A stretch of 32,520 nucleotides of DNA from Chlorobiota bacterium (GCA_030632095.1 DAOVJU010000001.1:1-32520); one strand, 5' to 3'. Positions 24,189-32,520 are shown, numbered from the stretch's first letter. Program-made: numbers and translations. The notes: generated by a model from the sequence alone, not told the origin.

Positions 24189-27100
24189 ATGAAAAGGAAA
24201 TATTTTCAGTTTATTCTAATCCTTCTGGTTACTACAGTTAATATACACGCACAAAAGGTATATAACGTGGTATGGATTGACCAGGAAAATGTTAGTACAG
24301 ATGTTTATGGAGATACTAATGGTACACTTTTAGAAAAAAAAGGACCAAGCGGATGGAATGCCGGGGCAGCTTCACTGAATATTCTACCTGCAAATGATAA
24401 AGGATATGTTGAATACGAAGCTGAAGAAACTGAAACATTTAAAATGTTTGGACTTTCTTACTCAGCAGGTAGTTCAGGTTATTCCAATATCGATTATGCA
24501 ATTTATTTAAGAGGGGGAGAAATTCAGATATATGAAAGTGGGAACCGTGTTGGAAATTACAATCAGTATGAAACAACTTATGTATTTAGGGTAGAACGCA
24601 ACAGGGGAGAAATCATTTATAGCGTAAATGGAAAAATACTAAAGGCCACTCCATTAGGGTTAAACGATGAAAATAAGGAAATGATAGTGGATATATCCTT
24701 ACATACGCCAAATGCTCCGATGAATTTTGTAAAAGCATCTTTTCCATACACCGATCTTTCTTTAAGTTCTCATATTGTTGAAAGAACAAAGCAACCGGAT
24801 ATGCTTTATGCCGATGCAACAGGTGCTTCCGGCAACTATCAGTATGAATGGGATAATGGACATCCGCTTAATAATAGAGCTATTGATGAATATGGAGAAT
24901 ATTCTGTCACGGTAACCGACGAATCCGGGCTGGAAGCAAAAGCTAAAATTCCTGTTTTTGCTGATATTGAATGGATCGATCTTACTAATGTAAGTGTAAA
25001 CGGAAATTCAATTGTAAAAACCAACTCAAACGGGTGGAATGCCGGTGCCGCATCAAGAAATAAACTTGATCCGGGTGAAAACGGATTTGTTGAATACCAT
25101 GCTGAAGAAACGAGCAAATACAAGATGTTTGGATTATCTTATAACAATGCAAATGCAAGTCTTTCAACAATACATTATGCTTTATATTGTCGAAGAGGTG
25201 AATTAAGAGTTTATGAGAGTGGATCTTATAAAGCAACTTATGGTTCATACAGTGTAAACGATAAGCTGGTTGTTAAAAGAGAATCAGGATATATTAGATA
25301 TTATAGAAATGATCAGCTATTACGGTCTGTAAGCATTGGTTCATCAAATCAAAATAAAGAAATGATTGTTGATTTTTCAATTGCTTCTTCAGGTGGTAAA
25401 TTTACAGATATGCAATGCACCTTTGGTAATGATCTTAATACACAATTAACAACTTCCGGTGGTCCTGTATTATTTATTATTGCCGGGGAAACTCATGGTG
25501 GAAAGCCTCCATATTCATTCAGTTGGAATACCGGTGAAACAACAACAAGTGTTAGCAACAAAGAATATGGAAGATATATACTTACGGTAACAGATAATTG
25601 GGGAAAAACTGAAGTTACTTCGGTTTCGCTGGAAATTTCCGGTGACAAAAATCAGAACTATGTTCATAGTATTTCTCCAAGGAAACCGGTTAATAATGAA
25701 AGTGCATTAGATGCAATAGAGAAAATAGAAAAATATAATTACTTTGATGGCCTTGGCAGAACTATGCAAACAATAGCTGTAGGAATTAGTCCTTCAGGGA
25801 AAGATGTAATTCAACCCATTAAATACGATGCCTATGGAAGACAAGCGAAAGATTATTTGCCTTATACAATTAATAGCAATGGTGGCTATCGTGAACATGC
25901 ATTTTTAGAACAGGAAAATTTTTATTCGGAAGCAAGAAATAACGGTAAATTTGCTTATACCGCGTTCCCATATGCTGAAAAAGTATTTGACAATTCACCG
26001 CTAAACAGGGTAATTGAACAAGGTTCACCGGGTAAGATATGGCAACCTGAATTTGATAATACAATTAAAAGTGATTTAGCTACAAATACTACTAATGAAG
26101 TACGTTTTTGGTATATGGATGGAAATAATAATTGCCTTTCTGACGATTATTATGATAACAATGAATTGTTTGTAAATATTGTAACAGATGAAAACAATAA
26201 CCAGGTTAAGAAATATACCGATAAAAGAGGAAATATTGTGTTGAAGAAAAGCCAAGACGGTAAAAACTGGCTTGAAACATATTATGTATACGATGATTTT
26301 AATTTATTGCGTTATGTAATTATGCCCGGAGCAACAAAAGGTGGAATGTTTACCGATTTTGACCATTGTTTTTACTATGAATACGATGAACGCCATCGCA
26401 TGATTAAAAAGCAAATTCCCGGGGCAAAGGAAGTTTACATGGTTTATGATAACCTGGACCGACTGGTATTTTCCCAGGATGGAAACTTAAGAGAAGATCA
26501 TAATAAATGGATGTATAACATATATGATAATCTGAACCGCCCGGTAAAAACATGTATTTTTAATAATCCAGCCAATTATTCACATGATTATTTGATCTAT
26601 CTCGTAGAAAATAGTTCGTTTACCACAAATGCATCACAATATGATGTGTACACCGAAACATGGTACGACAACTATGATTTTCCGGAATATAATGATTACA
26701 AGTACCAGCGAATTGATGATTTCGATGTTGAACCATTTATGAGGGTAATTGGGAAGGTAGCACATACCAAAACCTATGTTCCTGATCTTAAGATTTGGCT
26801 TTATTCTGTAATATATTATGATAAATACAATCGCGTAATCCAGACTATTTCTGATAATCATATCGGGGGTAAAGACGTGGTATGTAACAAATATAATTTT
26901 TCCGGTGAAATTGTAAAAACCATGAAAATACATAATTACGAAGGCCCAAATAAAGTAATCATCACCGAAAGATACGATTACGATCATGCCGGAAGGTTAC
27001 TTAATACTCAACACCAGGTTAACGATCAGGATCCGGTCATTGCATCAGCAATGGAATACAACGAACTGGGTGAAATGAACATAAAAAAAATGCATTCTGA

Positions 27101-28973
27101 AAATGAAGGGCAATCCTGGTTACAGGAAACAGATTATGCATATAATATACGTGGATGGTTAACAAAAATTAATAATTCCAGGCTAAAATCAAAAAAATTT
27201 AACGATGATCTTTTTGGAATGGAATTAAATTATGTTTTAGGACTAACCGGATATCCCTGGAACGAGGCGAAAGATGCTTTAGATTACAAATCCGATCAGG
27301 GAGAAATAGAAGTAGAAAATCAATTCAATGGAAATATTACCGCTATGCAGTGGAGGTCTGCAAAAGATGATATCACACGAGGTTTTGCTTATAGCTACGA
27401 CAGTATAAACCGCTTAAACAAAGCGGAATACGCAAGTTTCGACATGCGTGAAGGATGGATACTGGAAAACAATTATTATACAGTAAAAGACATTTCATAT
27501 GATAAAAACGGGAATATAACAGAGTTAAAGCGAAGCGGTTTGCTTGAAGAAGATAAATATGGTTCAATTGATTTGCTGCAATATACTTATGATGGCAATA
27601 AGTTGACTAATGTATATGATTATTGCGATTCTGATAACGGCCAGGGATTCGTGGATGGAAATTCAAGTTTTGACCAGGAATATTTCTATGATGCCAATGG
27701 AAACCTGGAAAAGGATTTAAATAAGGAAATAGAAAAGATAAAATACAATTATCTTAATCTGCCTGTACAAATTGATTTTGCACACGGTAATCAAATAAAG
27801 TATATTTACGATGCTAATGGTGCAAAACTTAGGAAAGAAGTGTACGAAAGTGGTAATCTAATATCATACCGGGAATATGTTGGTGGCTTTGAATACGATG
27901 CCGATGGTTTAGAACTGATCCATACCGGCGATGGGCGATTAGTACCAAAAGAAGACAACAGTTTACGTTACGAATACTTTTTAAGAGACCATTTAGGGAA
28001 CGTGAGGGTTACTTTTACCGATGACAATAACGATGGTACTCCGGAAGTCTTGAGCGAAAGTTCTTACTACCCCTTTGGGCTAAGCTTTAATAACTATGTG
28101 TCAGGAAATAACCTGTCCACGAATCTCTATAAATACAATGGCAAGGAGGAACAAAATGATCATACTTTATCGTGGATCGACTACGGTGGCCGTGCGAATT
28201 ACGCCCCTGCAATTGCCAGATTTCAATCCATAGACCCCATGGCTGAAATCTACAATTTCCAGAGCCCATTTGCTTATGCTGCCAATAACCCAATACGGTT
28301 TATTGACTATAATGGCTTGGGTCCTGGAGATAGAGTTAAATACGCTCAAAATGCTGTTAGCACAGATACCAGAACTTATGGAAATCAAGATAATTATGCT
28401 TTAAAGATCTCTGATAATTATGTTGATTGCTCTGAATTTGCAATGGAAGTTGCTTTAGGTGATGGAATTAATTTGGGAAGTTATTATTCGGCTGATCAGG
28501 CTAATTATTTCAAAAACAATGGCGAATGGGTTACTGATGCAAGCAATGTTAGGAAAGGGGATTTTATTTACTGGAGTAAAAAAGAAGGTGGAACTATAAC
28601 TCATACTGGGGTTGTAACTGATATTGATAAAGATGGTAACTTAACTATAATGCAATCCTCAGGAAATAACGGTGGAGAAAGTATAAATGAAACCACAACT
28701 AATACTAATGGGGATTTATGGGCTGGATCCAAATGGGAGAGACATTTTGTTGGAGCCGGACGGCCTGAAGGGGAATTATATAAAGGAAAGGATTTTGCCG
28801 AAATAACAAAAACTGCTATAGGTTATTTATCTAAAAAATTAAGTTCTATTATGGCTACTTCAGTAGAAAGTTCAACTAGTAATGAGCCACAAGGATTAAT
28901 GTTTTTAAAGAATACTTCAAGTGAATATCATGATGGTAGAGATTTAGATCCTTCACAAGGTGGATTTTATTAA
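24189..28973 (+). CDS. secreted RHS polymorphic toxin with C-terminal NlpC/P60-like peptidase domain
   Basis: A 1594-residue protein. After a signal peptide (about 1-22, ending IHAQ) come two copies of an unrecognised module of about 150 residues (about 26-185 and 260-415; shared words GWNAGAAS, VEYxAEET, KMFGLSY, NKEMIVD), each followed by a SprB-like repeat. Then a DUF6443-like start of the RHS shell (YFDGLGRTMQTIAVG, about 515), YD repeats to about 1250, and the RHS core (RDHLGNVRVTF at 1266, YYPFGLSF, YNGKEEQ, FAYAANNPIRFIDYNG, to about 1355). The variable C-terminus carries a papain-like domain: Cys1414 in YVDCSEF, His1472 in ITHTGVV and Gln1489 in IMQSSG. This fits NlpC/P60 amidases/endopeptidases that cut peptidoglycan stem peptides. 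A lipoprotein gene follows after 13 bases. No T9SS C-terminal signal and no PAAR or VgrG genes are seen. Confidence 0.85.
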   Translation: MKRKYFQFILILLVTTVNIHAQKVYNVVWIDQENVSTDVYGDTNGTLLEKKGPSGWNAGAASLNILPANDKGYVEYEAEETETFKMFGLSYSAGSSGYSNIDYAIYLRGGEIQIYESGNRVGNYNQYETTYVFRVERNRGEIIYSVNGKILKATPLGLNDENKEMIVDISLHTPNAPMNFVKASFPYTDLSLSSHIVERTKQPDMLYADATGASGNYQYEWDNGHPLNNRAIDEYGEYSVTVTDESGLEAKAKIPVFADIEWIDLTNVSVNGNSIVKTNSNGWNAGAASRNKLDPGENGFVEYHAEETSKYKMFGLSYNNANASLSTIHYALYCRRGELRVYESGSYKATYGSYSVNDKLVVKRESGYIRYYRNDQLLRSVSIGSSNQNKEMIVDFSIASSGGKFTDMQCTFGNDLNTQLTTSGGPVLFIIAGETHGGKPPYSFSWNTGETTTSVSNKEYGRYILTVTDNWGKTEVTSVSLEISGDKNQNYVHSISPRKPVNNESALDAIEKIEKYNYFDGLGRTMQTIAVGISPSGKDVIQPIKYDAYGRQAKDYLPYTINSNGGYREHAFLEQENFYSEARNNGKFAYTAFPYAEKVFDNSPLNRVIEQGSPGKIWQPEFDNTIKSDLATNTTNEVRFWYMDGNNNCLSDDYYDNNELFVNIVTDENNNQVKKYTDKRGNIVLKKSQDGKNWLETYYVYDDFNLLRYVIMPGATKGGMFTDFDHCFYYEYDERHRMIKKQIPGAKEVYMVYDNLDRLVFSQDGNLREDHNKWMYNIYDNLNRPVKTCIFNNPANYSHDYLIYLVENSSFTTNASQYDVYTETWYDNYDFPEYNDYKYQRIDDFDVEPFMRVIGKVAHTKTYVPDLKIWLYSVIYYDKYNRVIQTISDNHIGGKDVVCNKYNFSGEIVKTMKIHNYEGPNKVIITERYDYDHAGRLLNTQHQVNDQDPVIASAMEYNELGEMNIKKMHSENEGQSWLQETDYAYNIRGWLTKINNSRLKSKKFNDDLFGMELNYVLGLTGYPWNEAKDALDYKSDQGEIEVENQFNGNITAMQWRSAKDDITRGFAYSYDSINRLNKAEYASFDMREGWILENNYYTVKDISYDKNGNITELKRSGLLEEDKYGSIDLLQYTYDGNKLTNVYDYCDSDNGQGFVDGNSSFDQEYFYDANGNLEKDLNKEIEKIKYNYLNLPVQIDFAHGNQIKYIYDANGAKLRKEVYESGNLISYREYVGGFEYDADGLELIHTGDGRLVPKEDNSLRYEYFLRDHLGNVRVTFTDDNNDGTPEVLSESSYYPFGLSFNNYVSGNNLSTNLYKYNGKEEQNDHTLSWIDYGGRANYAPAIARFQSIDPMAEIYNFQSPFAYAANNPIRFIDYNGLGPGDRVKYAQNAVSTDTRTYGNQDNYALKISDNYVDCSEFAMEVALGDGINLGSYYSADQANYFKNNGEWVTDASNVRKGDFIYWSKKEGGTITHTGVVTDIDKDGNLTIMQSSGNNGGESINETTTNTNGDLWAGSKWERHFVGAGRPEGELYKGKDFAEITKTAIGYLSKKLSSIMATSVESSTSNEPQGLMFLKNTSSEYHDGRDLDPSQGGFY

Positions 28974-28986
28974 TAATATAATTAAA

Positions 28987-29697
28987 ATGCAAACTATGTT
29001 TAGAATTATTTCAATATTAATTTTACTTATAACACTTGTTAATTGCAAGCCTGTAAATAGTGAGAAAAAAGAATCACGGGAAACAAAGGCAGAAGAACCG
29101 AAAATTAAGCAGGTTAAAGAATTAAGCTTTTGTGAACTACTTCAAAGTAAATCAAAAATTACAGGCCTACAGGAATTTGATTTGGAAAAACTAAATCTTA
29201 ACGAGGAAAATGTTAATGAAACCAATTTTAAAAAGGTTGACTCTGTTTTTTATACAAAATACCTGTTTGGAAACGATGAATTTACTAATACTTATACAGT
29301 AAATAACAGTCACAAATATGCTTACAAATACCTGTATTTTTATTCTTATATGGATAATGGGCCATGTAACAGTATTTTTCTAATTGATGATTGCTATGAT
29401 GGATCGAATAGTTACAAATTGTTATATATCAATTTTGATGATAACGGTAAAATTATTTCAAGCTTTACTTTAGCACGAGATTATTACTATCCTGGTGGTG
29501 GAATTGTTGAAAAATCATATTTTACAAACGGCGCAATTATTCATTACAATATTACCGGTAATGCAAAAAGCTATCCAGAAGAAAAAGGAAGATATTATCC
29601 GGAGTTTGACTCTGTAACTACCAAATACAAAATAAACGACAACGGTCTTTTTGAGAAATTAAATTATTATGATAGTGTAAGGTATGATACAAGATAA
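28987..29697 (+). CDS. lipoprotein, candidate immunity protein for the RHS NlpC/P60 toxin
   Basis: A 236-residue protein from the ATG at 28987 (another possible start at 28996). It begins with a lipoprotein signal: hydrophobic ISILILLITLVNC with the lipobox LVNC, then a charged linker rich in Lys and Glu. The mature part is Tyr- and Asn-rich and predicted to be mainly beta strands (NSIFLIDDCYDGSNSYKLLY, INFDDNGKIISSFT), with no recognised domain. It is the only gene between the RHS toxin and a strong terminator. Immunity genes sit directly after their toxins, and a periplasm-facing lipoprotein is what would be needed against a peptidoglycan-cutting toxin. The role is inferred from position and location, not from homology. 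Confidence 0.65.
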   Translation: MQTMFRIISILILLITLVNCKPVNSEKKESRETKAEEPKIKQVKELSFCELLQSKSKITGLQEFDLEKLNLNEENVNETNFKKVDSVFYTKYLFGNDEFTNTYTVNNSHKYAYKYLYFYSYMDNGPCNSIFLIDDCYDGSNSYKLLYINFDDNGKIISSFTLARDYYYPGGGIVEKSYFTNGAIIHYNITGNAKSYPEEKGRYYPEFDSVTTKYKINDNGLFEKLNYYDSVRYDTR

Positions 29698-29730
29698 TTT
29701 TGCTTTACAGCATTAAAGAAAATAACAAAG

Positions 29731-29756
29731 CCCTTTCAGAAATGGAAGGGTTTTTT
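29731..29756 (+). terminator. intrinsic terminator of the RHS toxin unit
   Basis: CCCTTTC (29731-29737) pairs with GGAAGGG (29744-29750; one G-U pair) and six T follow. It lies 33 bases after the lipoprotein stop and ends the whole plus-strand unit. Confidence 0.85.
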
Positions 29757-29765
29757 GTTTTACCG

Positions 29766-30567
29766 CTAATCTTCTACACCATAAACAAACTCATCAACCT
29801 TTTTTACATAAGCATAAAGCCAATAATGAATATGCTTGGTGTAATCTGTTTCATCCGAATAACTTTTTTTAAAATCTGCAGTCATGATGGAATAAATGCG
29901 TCTAGCTAATTGAAACACATCAGGATCAATGTTGTAAATAAAGACTTCTTTAAGCTCTTTTCTTAGTTCACTATCTTTAATTGAGATCAATATTTTTTTT
30001 ACAACTTCACAATTATTGGATAACTTGCGGAATATATCTTCATAATCATTAACCATTTGAACTAAATGATGAATTCTAATACTTAGATTTTTTACTCCAG
30101 CGAAATCATTGTTAAGCAGGTATTTTATAGCCTTTATTCCTTATATTTCCATTAACCCTGGTACTTGGAGTAAAGTTATCTATGATTTTTTCAGCAAGTT
30201 CTAATTGTCTATAAATAACATTAGTAATCCTGGTTGTTTTAAATTCTTCACGCTGCAATTTAAGTTCTTCACGTTGCAATTTAAGTTCCTCTAATTGAGT
30301 ACCTAACTCCTTTCGTTGTACTCTCAATGCCAGGAAGAACAACAACACTCCAGCAAAAGCCCAGACAGAACCAACCAAACCACCAATAAAATCTCCAGCT
30401 TGTCCGGTTTCTTCCAACAAAATATTATTAGGCCCCAAAGCTTGGTAATCCCTTCTTAATTGAAATATAAAAATGAATAAGATTATTAAACCGGTTACAG
30501 AGAATATGAGAGCGAACAGGCCAATTATAAACTCTGAAGGACTAATGTTTTTGAAATAGTTTTTCAT
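29766..30567 (-). pseudogene. putAbiC-like abortive-infection membrane protein gene, split by a one-base frameshift
   Basis: Two ORFs (30567-30112, 151 residues; 30056-29766, 96 residues) are parts of one gene. The first has two membrane helices (about 13-35 and 58-82), the family-typical GDFIGGLVGSVWAFAGVLLFFLAL, and a coiled coil with RVQRKELGTQLEEL. This layout matches the putative phage abortive infection family (PF16872). After NKGYK it shifts frame in a run of four A on the coding strand (TTTT at 30123-30126 as given) and stops. Skipping one base continues as YLLNNDFAGVKNLSIRIHHL directly into the second ORF, giving about 266 residues, near the normal length. The break may be a true mutation, a phase-variable tract or a sequencing error. 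Fourteen-residue-scale repeats (LKLQREE, twice) occur in the coiled coil. Confidence 0.65.
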
Positions 30568-30605
30568 GTAAATACATTAATTAAAGCCATAAGCATTTTG
30601 GTTTT

Positions 30606-31259
30606 TTAATTACTCTTCAATAACTGTTTATACTCTTCTCTAAGCAGTGTAACCAATTTTTTATAGCTATATATTTTGGTGTCTCTTATCTCAATATATA
30701 CCTTTCTAATAAGCAAAAACATAAAAATTGATGCTATAAGAATTATTAATCCTATTATATAATCTACTCGAGTGACTTTAACAGGAGGGTCAATATAGTT
30801 CATAAAAGTGAATATAATCACTGTAACAACTCCTATTACAATACTTATAAAAGTCATATCCGATTTTCTATCATTAATTTTTTGATTTATTTCATCAATT
30901 AGAGATAAAATAATATGAGGGTTGTTAATCTTGTTATTTGATAGGTATTCTTTCAATTTTTTACATTGCACTTTACTAATTGGGTTGGGAACTTCATTCC
31001 AAGACATCTTAAAGGTATATTTATACTCTTTGTAAATACGGTTAAAGCTATAATAGATATGAGATAAGTATCCAAGAATTAAGGTAAATAATAATAAATA
31101 AGATATTAGCAATTTTTTGAAAAACAATATTGCTAAAATCGACCATACCAAGACTATAAAAAATGAAATGATAATAAACCTTCTTCGTTCATATTTAGGT
31201 AAAAGTGCAGTAGATGAGAAATTAGAATCGTATTCCTTAAGGAGATCTTCAGTAATCAT
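30606..31259 (-). CDS. four-helix membrane protein of unknown function
   Basis: A 217-residue protein with two hydrophobic hairpins: helices at about 28-47 and 50-72, then a soluble middle (about 75-135, with ISKVQCKKLKEYLSNNKIN), then helices at about 137-156 and 165-186, and a basic C-terminal tail. No motif I recognise. The ATG overlaps the stop of the XRE-tail remnant (TAATG at 31257-31261 on the minus strand), and the putAbiC-like gene follows after 38 bases, so the three were once an operon. By association with an abortive-infection-like gene it might belong to a phage-defence set, but this is only context. Confidence 0.6.
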   Translation of the reverse strand: MITEDLLKEYDSNFSSTALLPKYERRRFIIISFFIVLVWSILAILFFKKLLISYLLLFTLILGYLSHIYYSFNRIYKEYKYTFKMSWNEVPNPISKVQCKKLKEYLSNNKINNPHIILSLIDEINQKINDRKSDMTFISIVIGVVTVIIFTFMNYIDPPVKVTRVDYIIGLIILIASIFMFLLIRKVYIEIRDTKIYSYKKLVTLLREEYKQLLKSN

Positions 31260-31614
31260 TACAGTGCAGCAATCTGATTTAATTTGCTTCTTTTGATAAA
31301 AGCGTCAATTATGTTCTTAATGGTCTTTTTGTCCTCATTATTCATTTTTTCTACTTCCTTGAATTGTTGTAGCAGTTCAGTATCTTTCAGGGCAGCCCTT
31401 GCCTTTTCGTCTTAATGCCATACATTAAAAAATCGTTAGCCGTTTGCTTTTCTATTTTACCTTCCTGCATCATTTTAACCTGGTTAAGGTTGCTTTGCAG
31501 TTCAGCCAAAGATTTTTTATCAGGCTCTTGTATTTTAACATAATTCAGTGTTTTTATAAACTCCCAAAAGGCATGGAATTTATTATCGCTTATATTTAAA
31601 GTCAATTGCTTCAT
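31259..31614 (-). pseudogene. antitoxin-like small gene fused to the tail of an XRE regulator, then frameshifted
   Basis: ATG at 31614 opens MKQLTLNISDNKFHAFWEFI and continues as the small Bacteroidota protein type often found as the first gene of toxin-antitoxin pairs (MKQLTL... to ...MMQEGKIEKQTA). At residue about 60 it changes into NDFLMYG, the usual sequence just after the HTH domain of XRE regulators, and soon stops at 31387. In another frame the expected XRE C-terminus continues: DEKARAALKDTELLQQFKEV, ending DAFIKRSKLNQIAAL at the TAA at 31259. A deletion appears to have joined an antitoxin-like gene to an HTH gene and removed the HTH, and a one-base shift near 31409-31415 then broke the chimera. 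The 75-residue N-terminal part could still be made. Confidence 0.55.
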
Positions 31615-31727
31615 TTTTATATGTGTTCATATCTAATAAGATACTAAAATATATTAAAACATAATGATTATACAAAAATACATAATTATAAGATAGAATG
31701 AAACCTGAAAATAATAGGTTTATTTGC

Positions 31728-32351
31728 TCAATTCTTCACTTCAAACTCCAGTTCAAGTTGCTCATCAAGCAATCTGAAGCTCATTCTATGATATTTTGTA
31801 ACTCCATACTTTTTTATTGCTTCCCTGTGTTGTTTTGTTGGATACCCTTTATTTCTATCCCATGAATAAACAGGAAATTCTTCCCCGATTTTTCTCATAT
31901 ATTCATCCCTATGTGTTTTTGCCAGTATTGATGCTGCAGCAATTGATGCATATTTACCATCACCCTTAACTATACAATTAAATGGGATTTTTTTATACGG
32001 TTTAAATTTGTTTCCGTCAATTATCAAGTGTTCAGGAACCTGCTTAAGCAATATTATTGCTCTATGCATAGCAAGAATTGAAGCATTTAATATGTTTATT
32101 TTATCTATTTCTGCATTGCCTGCCTTTGCAACAGCCCAACAAAGCGCTTCTTTTTCAATTATTTCCTTTAACTCCAGCCTTGTTCTTTCGCTTAACTTTT
32201 TCGAATCATTTAACAATGGATGGTCAAATTGCGGGGGAAGCATCACAGCAGAGGCAAAAACCGGGCCTGCCAGGCAACCTCTTCCTGCTTCATCGCAACC
32301 TGCTTCACCTGTGTCAAGCTTGTAATATGGCTTTAAAAGGAATTTTTGCAT
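31728..32351 (-). CDS. rnhB: ribonuclease HII
   Basis: A 207-residue enzyme that cleaves the RNA strand of RNA-DNA hybrids and starts removal of single ribonucleotides from DNA. The active-site acidic residues are in place: Asp20 and Glu21 in GCDEAGRGCLAGPV, Asp near 116 in LIIDGNKF, and the later acidic position in AAASILAKTHRDEYM (about 145-160). C-terminal YPTKQHREAIKKYG and HRMSF are typical. ATG at 32351 gives the normal N-terminus. It stands alone on the minus strand, after the accessory cluster. Confidence 0.93.
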   Translation of the reverse strand: MQKFLLKPYYKLDTGEAGCDEAGRGCLAGPVFASAVMLPPQFDHPLLNDSKKLSERTRLELKEIIEKEALCWAVAKAGNAEIDKINILNASILAMHRAIILLKQVPEHLIIDGNKFKPYKKIPFNCIVKGDGKYASIAAASILAKTHRDEYMRKIGEEFPVYSWDRNKGYPTKQHREAIKKYGVTKYHRMSFRLLDEQLELEFEVKN

Positions 32352-32420
32352 TTTTCCAATATTCCAATCAAATATTTAAAATATATCAATTTGCGTTTAT
32401 TTTTACTTCGCTATTCTTAA

Positions 32421-32447
32421 TTCTATTGTTCAAATGTTCTATTGTTC
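32421..32447. repeat. direct repeat TTCTATTGTTC, two copies
   Basis: TTCTATTGTTC occurs at 32421-32431 and 32437-32447. The same words in reverse complement (CAATAGAAC) are found at 17861-17882, beside the transposase relic. Probably low-complexity debris shared between intergenic regions. Confidence 0.35.
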
Positions 32448-32520
32448 GGTTTAACTATCTGCCACAACTTATTGAGAAGTTACTACTGAATCTGTCTTTT
32501 GTCTTCTAAAAAGCATTGCG

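Noticed and set aside
24613..28388. Several minus-strand ORFs of 64-117 codons inside the RHS toxin gene
   Set aside because: They are antisense to a continuous 1594-codon gene with recognisable domains and show no protein-like features.
24189..28973. T6SS or T9SS effector
   Set aside because: No PAAR, VgrG or Hcp feature and no T9SS C-terminal sorting domain is visible; the delivery route is left open.
28960..28986. Longer TTG- or ATG-started version of the lipoprotein overlapping the RHS stop
   Set aside because: It would add residues before the signal peptide; the ATG at 28987 gives a normal lipoprotein signal.
29700..29909. 69-codon plus-strand ORF after the lipoprotein gene
   Set aside because: It runs through the terminator at 29731-29756 and then antisense to the putAbiC-like gene.
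32008..32509. Plus-strand ORFs over rnhB
   Set aside because: They lie opposite a full-length, motif-complete RNase HII gene and have no features of their own.

Overview
This is an AT-rich chromosomal window from a member of the Bacteroidota, probably a Bacteroidales-like environmental lineage. Evidence: several promoters fit the phylum-specific TTTG-N18-21-TANNTTTG pattern (for example TATCTTTG upstream of tyrS, the trans-sulfuration enzyme gene and the AAA ATPase gene). The EF-P and TyrS sequences are of the Bacteroidota type. The window also carries a bacterial GH3 protein, RHS proteins with a DUF6443-like region, a BACON domain and SprB-like repeats, which are typical of the phylum. No tRNA or rRNA was seen.

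Layout. 1-950 is accessory: the 3' end of an unknown gene, an imperfect palindromic element, and a nucleotidyltransferase remnant cut off at its catalytic GS motif. 959-2880 holds efp and a GAF/PP2C (RsbU-like) phosphatase. 2877-12328 is a minus-strand housekeeping block: O-antigen ligase/polymerase, Wzz-like protein, tyrS, DUF502 protein, MmcQ/YjbR protein, pdxA, leucyl aminopeptidase, a Cys/Met-metabolism PLP enzyme and CvpA. 12429-15941 is plus strand: GH3 protein, an unknown propeller-like protein and a deoxynucleoside kinase. 15942-19355 is a gene-poor accessory stretch with a 22-bp hairpin tandem repeat, an AAA/DUF4143 ATPase, an XRE regulator, a transposase relic and several palindromes. 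19356-29697 is one long plus-strand unit of secreted RHS/YD-repeat proteins, ending in a large RHS protein with a C-terminal NlpC/P60-like domain, followed 13 bp later by a lipoprotein gene and a terminator. 29766-31614 is a decayed minus-strand cluster: a putAbiC-like abortive-infection gene split by one extra base, a four-helix membrane protein, and a small antitoxin-like gene fused to an XRE tail. rnhB ends the window.

The most interesting system is the 19-29.7 kb unit. The last RHS protein looks like a polymorphic toxin: signal peptide, two copies of an unrecognised ~150-residue module alternating with SprB-like repeats, YD repeats, RHS core, then a Cys/His/Gln papain-like peptidoglycan hydrolase domain. 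The adjoining lipoprotein is the obvious immunity candidate, because it would sit in the periplasm where such a toxin acts. Upstream lie a second, core-less RHS-like protein with carbohydrate-binding and BACON domains and a truncated paralogue of its N-terminus. A ~150-bp palindromic element, able to form alternative hairpins, precedes the unit. No secretion apparatus gene and no T9SS C-terminal signal is visible here.

Across the window, small accessory genes have been repeatedly broken (nucleotidyltransferase, four-helix-bundle protein, RAYT-like transposase, putAbiC, XRE regulator). This points to steady gain and decay between stable housekeeping blocks. Family names are given from recognition of motifs by eye; no database search was possible.
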